DNA of 64,000 bases, from NCBI GenBank assembly GCA_949752735.1, contig OX457038.1, positions 61,295,020-61,359,019 of the forward strand, read 5' to 3'. The notes beneath the pieces were generated by a model, which saw only the letters and a list, made by a program, of their open reading frames with translations, made no database searches and was not told the DNA's origin. The stretch is from Lumbricus terrestris. Its lineage: Eukaryota > Annelida > Clitellata > Crassiclitellata > Lumbricidae. The position numbers were made by a program, and so were the translations under genes. Positions 49,831-61,800 of the stretch are shown here, piece by piece (the stretch's first letter is position 1; each line of letters starts with the position of its first letter).

Positions 49831-52800
49831 TATCGAGCCAATCGAAAGAGAAATGTTTCAAAATGAGACACACAATCATAAATACAATATAAGCACGTTC
49901 TTACGAATAATCATGATCGTCGTCGTCGTCATCATCAGCGTCGTTATTACCGTCGTCGTTGTCATCATTGCCATCGTCGTCATCGTTTTGACGTCATTAT
50001 CATCATCACCACCATCATCATCCTCACATCGCCATCGTGCTCATCAGCGACAAATACCTATTAGCGATTCCCTGATAATTAACTCTCAGCACCTGTGTTA
50101 TCAGCTTCACTGGTGTTTACGACGAGGGTGATTCGCGATACCTGATAACGAACATGATGCACATCGGACCCTCTTACGTCATCCAGTTTGAACTCGTCAT
50201 GAACTGTAATCTGCTGCCGGAGCCAAGTCGTGACGACGTTGCCCTCTACCTGGAATTCTCCACCGATCATGGAATGACTTGGGACTTGGTCGACAAGGGA
50301 TGCTGGCCGCCCACCACCTGCAAGGAATATCGATCTGCCACCGTCTACTACGTCTCAGAGTTTCCCGACTGGAAAAGAGTGGTCGTACCATTGCCACCTG
50401 CAACGTGGTAGGTTGCCAAATATCTTATATAGAGTCTATGCATATATATGTGGGGCGCGGTGGTGTAGTGGTGGCGTCGTTGCCTTGAAGCCGGAAGGTT
50501 TGAGGTTCGAATCCACCTCAAGTTGCCGCGTAAGGACCTTGGGCAAGTTCTTCACTCGCAATTGCTCAGCGCTTCGGCGTGAAACTCCGATGTAGTGTCC
50601 GCTCTGCAGTCGGGAGCGCCTCTGAGTAGAGTGCTTGAAGGGGTGCTATAACAAGTGCGCTTACAAACAAACAAAATATATCATTACGAGTCCAATTGAC
50701 CATTTTCTCTGAGGTAGTCGCTGTGTTATCTCATATAAACCAGCAACTATAATTAGATTTAGGTGCCGCGAGCTGCGTTATAGCAGCCAGACTGATATAT
50801 TGTGAATTAGTGAAACTTGATTTTTTATGTTTTTACATTGTTACATTACACTACCTTCTTCCACTGTCTTGTTGCTATTGATATGGCGCCTGTCTTTGGA
50901 GGAGTTGCGTCATATTCCTTACATTACTTTTCCTGTTATGTTGCAGGTCAAGTTCGACCCGATTCCGTCTGCGGCAGGAGAAATGGTCAGCGTCGAGTAA
51001 CTGGGCACTGACCAGTCTCTACGTCGGTCAACAGTGTCCAGACCTCTGCCACGGACATGGACTCTGCGTCAACGGACAGTGTCTGTGGGTTTTCCCATTC
51101 GATGGGTTTTTCTATATATGGTCCATCATCACTCCTTCATAGCAGCACATACATATATAAATATATCTATGTATATACAGTATATACATAATATGCATAT
51201 ACATATATAATCATATCTTGGTATATGCATATACATATACATATAGAATTATATCTATGTATGTGCCGCTATTATTTTACTAATATGCACCGTTGTGTAC
51301 CGCTATGTGCATTCAGCTGTAGGCCTACCTTGCCTACCTGATCACATTCCATTTCCCAACTCGCAACGTCTTTGGAAATTGAATCTCTGTTCCTGCTTAG
51401 TCAACAGATATCATTTCATGATTATGTTTCTATTCCCTTTGGCATTTGACTGTTCGATTCTGTCCCGGTTGCTCAAGGTGGGAGATGGGGGGGAAGTCAG
51501 GGTCCTTGTTGAGACGGGTGACGTCTGAGCAAGACTGAATTCTGCTGTGCTCATATCCATGGTGCTGATAATAAGTAGTGAGGCGATATAGGTTCCAGCG
51601 TCTTTCCACGCCGCAGTTTCCAGTTGCACTAAATACGTCTTTCCAGTTTTCGCAAGTCAATAGTTGATGTCAGGCACCCTTCTTTCTCTTTCCAACCTCC
51701 ATGGTAAATTACTCCTATAATCAAAGGGAAATGACCTTTTTACTAGTTTTTCACTGCACATCAGTGCTTCTACAACAGCACAAATCCGTTCAGAGCTGCT
51801 TCCCATTTTGTGTAGGCTACACCAGTACACCTGCAAGCTAAAAAAGGTCTGCTGTTGATGACTACAATTCGGACTCACAGTTAATGAGAACATTCTGATT
51901 GAAGCAGAAGTTCATTCGTATCGTTGCCCTGTCCTATAATCAGGCCATAATTAAGCTCTAAGACAATTTGCATCGCCACGCATTTGTCTTGAGATATCTG
52001 TTCCACTTGCGCTGGTGCCCTGCTCAGCTGTGATGAGTACATTGACTGCACACTATTACACGGTGAGAAGATGAGACGGAGAGGGAGAGGAATGGTCATC
52101 CTCACGCAGTCATCATATGCCGAGGCTGAGGAAATGAAGTCGCTAACAGTTCATCCCATGGCCGCCTCCCTGCAGACTATATAGTTCAAGTGATTGCTCT
52201 CTTCAACTTCTTCTGCTTCTATATTCACGAACATCTATAGGTCTAAAATTCAGGAAGGCCTGTCTTTTTTCAAATTTGGAAACTCAGTATCCTACAAATC
52301 CCGAAATTGAGGCCACCTATCTACCGGAGAGCTTAACCGCCACGGCAGCCTACAATGACTCAATTCTATGCTGTAGGCCTAACCCTAGAAGGACAAGACA
52401 AGTTATTTCTTTTCAACTTTTATTGAGCGAACATTCATAGACTTCATCGACTGAGTGTTTTTAATTAGTTCGCAGACGACAGCTCATCTGTTGCGGTCGC
52501 TCGTTAGTTCTTCCCCGTCTTCAGCGTAAGAGGAGGAGGACGCCCTCCAGATGGTAGCAGCGTCGTCTAGTAGTGGCGTCGGCGACGTCCGTGGCTTCGT
52601 CGTTGGCGACGGATTCTTCCATCGCCGTCGTCGTCCTTGGCCGCCGCTGTTGCTGCCGACGCTCTAAGAGTCTAGGCCGAGCACTGCGAGACCTCGCCCT
52701 TCGTCTTATGATGCATGATGTATCCCGCATAAATTTACATATCTTTAATGCCTATAGCAGCCGATGCCTAGAAACTATAGGAAACTTCGCCTAAAAAGTA

Positions 52801-55800
52801 CGACACAATTTATTTTCAGTTTCAACTTTTATTCATCGAACAACAGACTTCATCGATTTCTAAATTAAGTAGCCGCAGACTATAACAAGTTCGTAAAGTT
52901 CGTTTTTCTCCTTCACTTTCCTCAACCAGCCGAACGATGGACGGACGGACGGACGATTGGAGGGGAAGCACCTCCTCCCCCGTCTAGCGTGACTAGCTAC
53001 GATATGTGTACGTAACTCCATCTTCAGTAATCGATACATACGAATTGCTACCGCTTATGTATACACGGTGGTTTGGTCGACGTCGTCGGCGGCGTCCGTG
53101 GCCTCGACGGCGGCGACGGCTCCTTCCCCGTCCGCGGCTGCGTCGGCGACGGCTCCTTCCCCGTCCGCGGCTGCGTCGGCGACGGCTCCTTCCCCGTCCG
53201 AGGCGTCTCCGTCTCCGTCGCGAAGGAGTCGCTCCCTCGTCATCGTCGTCCTTGGCCGCTGCTGCTGCCGACGCTCCCCGCCGAGCGCTGCGAGACCTCG
53301 CCCTCCGTCTCGCTTCGACGTCCTCTCCCAGGTCTTCTTCCTGCACAATCAAGAACAACACACACCCTTCCCTAAGAGAACGCCTTATAGGGCAACAACA
53401 ATCGCCTGAATCTAAGTTACTGTATATTAAAACAGGCCGATGTCTAAGCGTGTAAGCTTAACCGCTTAGACATCGGTCCGTACACAAGACTAGTAATAAT
53501 AAATCTAAATATAGATAAATCTAAATATAGATAAATGTAAATATAGATAAATGTAGATATAGATAAATCTAAATATAGATAAATATATACCACCTATTTC
53601 AATATAATTAACCTTACACTTAAAAATCAACTAGGTCTATCATTACTCCTATCTAAGGCCTACGATGGCCCGGTTCTCTTGTAAGTTTGACTCTTACACT
53701 GGCCGAAGAGAGGCTGTCCGAGGACCGCTTCCCTTCGGCCAGCATAAGTTATATAAGTCAAACTTACCAGTTCGAGATCTTCGTAGTCTTCCATCCTCTT
53801 GTTGTTCTTCCGATCTTCTTCCAGCGTAGGACGGTCTGAGTGCCGTACGGGACCGCTTTATTTTTATGAATTTCTGGCCGAAAACGAACCGCTAGTAGCT
53901 AATCATAGCGCAGCGTTGAACACAATACGCTGCCATGGTAACCGTCATGGAGCCAATCATAGCGCAGCTCCGAACACAATACGTTGCCTTGGTAACCAGA
54001 TCTCATTGTGCAATTTTCGCTCGTCTTCTGAATTCAGAAGTTATGAGATTTCAAAGCATAGGCCACAGCATGACCTACAACACTGGTTGCTTTCAGGTAA
54101 AAATAATGCTTGCATTTTCGACAATAAAAGAAGCAACGGAGATAAATATTATCGTCCGGCTTAACCTGTAGACAGACACGTCCTGCAATGTTTCTCAGCG
54201 AGCGTGACTACGGTGGCGTTCTGAGCTTCGTTTTCGAGTGACGCTTACAGAGTAACAGAACAGAAGCTTCAAACTTACGATTACGATTACGATTACTATT
54301 ACTTTTACGATTACCATTACGATTACTATTACTATTACGATTACTATTACGATTACGATTACGATTACTATTACTCTTATGATTACTACTACGATTACGG
54401 TTACGATTGGGCCTGCCATGGATACTGAGCATCTTAATCGGTTTTCTAAAATAAAAGACAAATACAAACCACGGCGTTATCTGCTCCTAAAAATTATCAA
54501 AGAGGGTCTGATCTAAGTTATGCAGGCATAGGATGAAAACGCGACCAATAATTATCAGAGCATGAATTGGGTAATTGAATAAGGAATCGAATGCATGGGT
54601 AGTGCTTTCTTTTTGAATAGAATCAACGAAGGTCTTACCCTTCATTTAAAATTATTATAGGGGGTGGGGGTGGGGGTGGGCGGCGGACCAGTCTGCAAAT
54701 ACTATCGACTATAGGTAGGGCTTTATTAAAAGAAATTTTTAGAAGTGCACAATTTCCTTCTTCCCCTTCTCATCCTCCATGGTAAATTACATTTAGGCCT
54801 AAACCCAAACGGAGGGACAATTACCTTTTCTACCATTTTTAACTGCACAGAAGTGCATCTACAACTGCACACAAATCCATTCGGAACTGCACGTTAAATG
54901 TAGAACTTCACGACAAAAACCTGGTTGGTGTTATTCCCGATTGCAACAGGAATGCAGCGCATCCAAACTGCATTCTTGTTGCAATCGGGAATAACTGGCT
55001 GGTGTTATTCCCGATTGCAAACCAAGCTGCCTTAATTCGCCGCTCACGTTGTCCAATAGTTTTACTCGTTACCAGCGCCCTATAATAGGTGTAGGCCAGG
55101 GGTTCTCAAACTTTATTTTTATTGTACCCCCCCCCACATAAAAATCAAATGATGGCGTACCCCCGCAAAGTCAGATCAGAAACAAAATGTCACTGCAAAG
55201 CCCTCTTGCAGTGAAACATAAAAGTCCATTAAATCATTAGTGACATCGTTTATTAGAGTTGTATGCGCATTATACATGTATATAGGGAGCAACATTTAGT
55301 TTGGGACGTTGAATCGTAGCCTATAGCCTATTCTTATCAGCAAATTTGAAAGGGAAAATTGGACTATAACCTCTGTAAAAAAAGACCCAACCTGCATGGC
55401 TTTGGCCCTGTGGGCTTGTTTAGACTAGCAGATTAAGAATATTTGATTCAATATTTGTCAATTTCAAATGCAAATTTGCCTCTTGTTCTGTTTTTAATAG
55501 TAAGAATAGTTAAAAAAATCCAGTTTCACCCAGATATGACGTGCTAAAAGGAATCGCACAATTTAGAGCTCGGTCAGATAGCCTATTAATCGTTAGGCCA
55601 ATTCAGCTCTCCGCTATTTGAGCTCAATAAGCATTTGGGCTGAGAATTTCTGGCTTTGGTACTTTCAACTATTTATACATTATTTGTTCCAAAACTATAT
55701 TAATAGGCCTAAACATAAATATGTTGCATGCACTATATAATAATTATGTAAGTCGAATTATTTGTCGTGAAAGAAAGAAATGACGATGCTGTTATAATAT

Positions 55801-58800
55801 TATGTTGCAACGTTAAGAATCATTGCTTATCAAGGAAAGATGGACATAAAATCCATAAACTCAAAGAAAAGTTGTATTTCTGGAATTTTTCGCGTACCCC
55901 TTACCGGCGCCTGGCGTACTCCTAGGGGTACGCGTACCACAGTTTGAGAACCCCTGGTGTAGACCCTATACTTTGACGGCAGCCTTCAGCATTGATGGTA
56001 CAGCCGCAGAAGTACCTTCCTTGGTTGTTTCATTCCTCATCATCTTCAAGTTTGATTGTGACTTTGATGGTGCCAGAAAACGCACCTGTCCTGACGTAAT
56101 TTATCTGAAAGTAATTGTTATTGTCATTTGCAGGTGTGATACGAATTACGGCGGTTCCACGTGTGTGCCAACGACGGCGCTGGAGAATGGAATGAGAACG
56201 GACTTTTCCATGATGTCCAGACTCCCAGTCGACTGGACAGAGGTCATCGGTGGAGAATTGGTTGGCGCCAACCAGGGATGCGGCACCATTCTGTCAGGAG
56301 AATCGCTCTACTTCTCCAAGGTAACGATAACCAACTAAGGTCATTCGGAACCGTCGAGTCAAGTCGAAATCCTTCGAGTACAGGCCCTAAGTAGATACTA
56401 TTGAAAAAAATCAACGATATAATGGTGTAAATTAACGAAAATGAGACAAGTATGCCTAATTATTTGAGGTAGACTAAGTTGATGATTTGGGAGGTCAGTT
56501 CATTGAGATATATAAAAATTAATGTGTTGTGATAAGTTGACACTATTCAAGCAAATCAACAATAGGCCTATCTAGACACGTAAAAAATCATGAGACAATT
56601 TTAATTGTATACGGTATACGTCGGCAATAACTTAAGTCATTCAGTGATAACTAATGTCTTCCCAATCAATTGCTTGAAAACTTCGATTCGAGTAGTTGGC
56701 CTATATGTACCAGAGTAGGCCTACATATCTTTCAAATACTCGGGCTTGTCCTATTACAGCTCACCTTTTAAAAAAGCCATTGTAGATTTTAAACTACATA
56801 GATCAATTGGAACCAAGTTTTGTTTTAAATGTACGTGCAATCTGCGCACTTGATTTGTCTTTAGGACAGTGTGCGAAGGGGAGTCACGAAAGACTTGGAT
56901 GCCTCCGACGCGAACTTCGTTCAATTCTATGTCCAGCTGGGTGGTCAAGGCGGTGGTCAGTGCTTTGGAGTTGACCGCAGGCAGGAGAATCTTCTGCTGC
57001 AGTACAGCGTCAACGGTGGCATCACTTGGAATCTCTTGAAGGAACTGCACGGCACCGATTATGCCACACCAGGGTCAGTTCCACAAAAGTTACGTCACCC
57101 TAGACCACGTGATTCTATATCCTTAGTCATTCTGTAAAATAATATGCCGTGAGGTCCAATGAGGTATAAAAAGACAAGGATGAAAGGCAAGTTGACATGA
57201 ATGCACTGCATAAATGAATGAATGAATGAATGAATGAATGAAGGCTCTACAGTCTACACGAATGAATAAATGAATGAACGATTGATTGAATGATTGATTG
57301 AATATGAACGAATGAATAAATGTCATGAATGAATCAACGGATGAATGCTCTAGGTGAATGAATTAACGGTCGAATAAACGATTGAATGAATGAATGTGCG
57401 AGTAAATGAATGAACTAATGAATGAACGAATGAATGAACGAACGAATGAATGAATGAATGAATGAACGAACGAATGAATGAATGAATGAATGAATGAATG
57501 AATGATTGAACGAATGATTGAATGAATGAATGTATGAGTGATTCACAATTCGGTGTGACCTTGCGCGCGTAAGAAATTTATGTAATAATGAATGAACGAA
57601 TGAATGAATGTGTGAGTGAATGAATGGATGAGTTGATTGTAAGGTAAGGAAGGATCCGGGTAGAGAAGGAAAGGTCCGTTAACATATACGATTTGACACG
57701 TGACAAAAGGAAAGAAAATAATTACATGTAAGTTAATAATAATCAAGTCAGTTATGAAGGTTACCAAAGGTAGACCAACCAATGTGCGTCATAATGATGA
57801 AACAATGAATAATTGAAAAAATTTAAAATAAAGTAAGATATTAAACTTGGAAATCGTTCCTTGCGTATCTTTATTGACCTTATCTAACCCTCCCTCAACA
57901 TACCTTTAAATACCATTCGTTATCTTTCCTTGTTGTATACCTAACCTTACCTTACCTTACCATAGAACACAGTTCACTTTATGGATCAATACCTATTCTC
58001 ACCTGGTCTTAATCACATGTTGATCATTTTATCTTCAGACTCGTTCACGTGGATCTCCCATCGGATGCTCGAACGGCGAGCACTAGGTTTCGCTGGTGGC
58101 AGCCTCAGCATTCTGGACCAGAACTCGACCAGTGGGCCATCGACGAAATCGTCATCTCAAGATACGAAAATATGAAACAACTCGAAGACGACTTCCAACC
58201 AAAAACTGAACAGGTTTCTATTTATGTACTTCAAAGTTCTTTAAGAAGAGCAAAGGAATGAGGGGCAAATTGAGTTTGGTTACGGCAAGAAAAGGTATGC
58301 AAGAGATGAGATTGTAGGTAAGGTATGCGAGGGAAAATATGACAAAATAGAAACAAGTTAGAGTAAAACAAGTCGATGGTTAATAGTTAAGCTCAATTGA
58401 ATATTTGAAAAGGAAAATGTCCTGACTTCGTTTATTATAATTGATCAACCAAACTTAAGCTCCGGTAGTAGTAGTAGTAGTTGCAGTTTAACGTCACTGT
58501 GTGGTAACAAAGACCATTAGCGACGCCCTCCTTCTCTATCCAGGCCTGAGACTGGCACTGGCAGAGTGCGACCAGTGGCGGAGTTCTTATGCTCCAGTCG
58601 AGTTATAAGCCTATATTTTATACACTATGGTCAGCCTGCTATACTTGTTTCAGCTGAACGACGAGCCACATGGATCAGATGTGGATCCGTTGAGTCTGTG
58701 GCTGACTGTGACAGACGCCATGTTGGCTCCTTTCTGTGGCTCAAATGACAACACTATGATGTTCATGGCTCAGCCGAACGATAAGTTTGCCACAACCAAA

Positions 58801-61800
58801 GACCTCGACTTAAACCCAAGCGACGTCCTACAGTTTCGGGTATGTTTCTACACATGCAGTCATGTCTAAGCATGTACATTAACGATAGAAGTCGCTTGAT
58901 TAGATCGTAGGATTCGTAGATTAGATTTAGCATACCCGTAAGTCGTTGCGCCATGAGCCTATGACAGTAGTTGTGTGAGTACGAGTTCTGGCACAGTTGG
59001 AGTACTATTACTCACGACCTATTGGAAAATGTGAAACAGCACTTCCTGTAGGTTGGCATTGATCTTATATTGTCTTTCAGTTCGCTCTACGGTTCTATCG
59101 AGAGGTCTCATTGCATTTTCACGCTGTATTAATTCCTTACTGTCTTTTCTCTCGGGGTCAGTCGCAACGGGAGCGCTTCTGAATGCACCGCGATAGCCGC
59201 CTTTTAAATCTCCGAATACAAATACAAATCCATGAAATGCATGGATTGATAGATGTACAATTTTACATACCTCGCACATACCTCATTGTGCCGCAACGTT
59301 TGACTCGAAAGACCTAGATGTGGAGTTAAACATAAGTAGATAGAAGAACTTCGATAAACACATATACACACTATAAATAAGTAATGCATGCATGCATGCG
59401 TAAATACACGCATGCACACACGTATTGAAGCATTAGACCAGCAAGTGATCTTGTACTGTAGATAAACGTCGGCTGCAGTCGATCCTTCTCCTACCAACAA
59501 CCTGTCCTGCTTCAATTCAGTCACGATTCCGGCAGAACGTGGTCCTTGGTCGAGAAGCCTTGCTACGTTGACAACCAATGCGTCGCCACCTACACGGACG
59601 GAAGCATCTACTTTCCAGGACCATACGGACAATGGAGGACTGTTGTCCTGCCTCTCGACAGCCATATCACAGCAAAGTAAGGTTGATGAAAGGCAAGATC
59701 ATAGACTGTTCATTCAGTAGATCCGATTCTAAGGAAGTGTGACGAAAGAAAGTTTGCATGAAATTTGCTGGGTAATATACGATTGAATGTATGCAATCAA
59801 ATGCAATTTTATGGCATGTAATGAAGGGAAATAACACTGATGAGAATTTATAGCATTTAAAAGGTTGGATGATAGTCTCTGACTCTCTGCTTTTGCCACT
59901 GACAATGTCTTTAGAGAACCATTATGTACATTGTACAGTAATAGGCTACTTGAGAACTCAATCGGTTTATTGGAAAGACAAGTGGTGCATATAAATTAAA
60001 TTGGATTACATTAATATTGCATTCATATGGCATCATTTAAATGAACGTTTCTCTTCTAACATCTCATAATTATGTGCATGTCTACATCAGTCTTCTTTCC
60101 TAATAAAACTAACATCGACTTGTGAATGAATATAACGGCGCTACAGAAGTTAATCGGTTGGATTGAATCAGATGTATGTCTCCCATTTCAGGCGAACCAA
60201 TTTTCGATGGTGGCAGAAGGCCGACCCAACCTCAGGTTTTGCCATTGACGATGTCTACATAGGACCACCTTGTCCTGAAATGTGCAACGGACATGGACTC
60301 TGCGTCTCCGGAGCTTGCAGATGCGATCCAGGGTTTGAGGGTATAATAATATTAAATTTATTTATTCATTGGTTGATTCATTAATTCAGTGGATTTTATA
60401 AAATTATTATGACTATTTTATTTTAATTACCTTGCTTTGTACCTTCACTTCATCTGAACTCATTTTGACCTATTCGGTTTGACTTATGTAATTCTTTCCT
60501 ACGTGCCTTACTTTGTCTGATCTCAGTTAGCCTGCCTAGTAAGTCACTACATATCTTGACTTGCTCTATCTCACTCTATGTGTTACTTCACTCTACCGTT
60601 ACCTGCCTGGGCTGCCTCCTTACCTTATCCTGTTTTTCGTGCGTGACCTCATCAAAGAAGGGACGCTTTTAACTTTTCCTAAACTTGGAAATGATTCTGG
60701 AACTCTAGGAATTGGATGCTGGAGCAGCGGAACGCTTCGACATGGAATGATCGACCGTTTCGAAGACCGCAGTCGTCCAAGTGGTCTGTGGGATCGAGTG
60801 ATCGGAGGGAACATCGGTCAGGGATGTGGAGTCATTGCCACCGGAAACTCTCTCTACTTCGACGGCGTTGGGGTTCGCCAGGCGCGGACCATTCCAGTTG
60901 ACACGACACACATCAAGTAGGCTGCGATGGGGATATCTTTTCATCGTTCAGTTTTATTCCCGATGTCAGAATATGTGGTGGACTTTCCGTTTCTTCTGTT
61001 CAATATGAAACTTTAGCTGTTATGGTCACATAATATTTTGAAATATTGTTCACAGTTTGCAATAAATTTCCTGTGTAGCCCATGGTCGTATGATCATAAG
61101 GTGCTTATGATCATACGAGTAAAATTGTACAATATTTTCAAAAATTCTGTTCTCATCATTTCCTCGTGAATTCTTGTTTCTTTTCTTGTCATTTTTATGA
61201 ATAGCGATTTATAATTAAATTGACAAAATCTCATGTACTTCAGAATCCTACAGTTTTCGATCCGAATAGGCAACAAAGAGAACCACCTGCACTGCAGGAA
61301 ACCAGTGAACCGGAAAGAAGGCGTCGTGGTCGACTACACAACGAACAACGGCATCGCTTGGCATATTCTTCGCATTCTCGATCCCTTTGTGCTCAGTGAA
61401 CAATCACAAGTGGTCATAATTAAATTACCTCCAGCGGCCAAGACAAATATGACATCCTTCAGATGGTGGCAGCCTCTAACCGAACCAGGTCAGCCTAACA
61501 CCTTCTCTTGCCCTATTTCAACCGTAGGCTTGCCCTATTTCAACCGTAGGCTTAATGTTAAAACGAAGCGTAATGTAAAGTAATGTAGCGTAACAAAATA
61601 GTTTAGATGCGATGACATGACATTGTGGCATTATGTGGCAATGTGCCTTATATACAGGGTGGGCCAAAAAAAGACCCCCCTAGGTTTTTGCCAATATCTT
61701 GACCAAAAGTAAGAATTTCGACATGAAATTTTACAGTCTTAAAGACAATTCATATTTACATTTGATGGCCAAATTTCATCAAAATATTTCAAACAGACCA

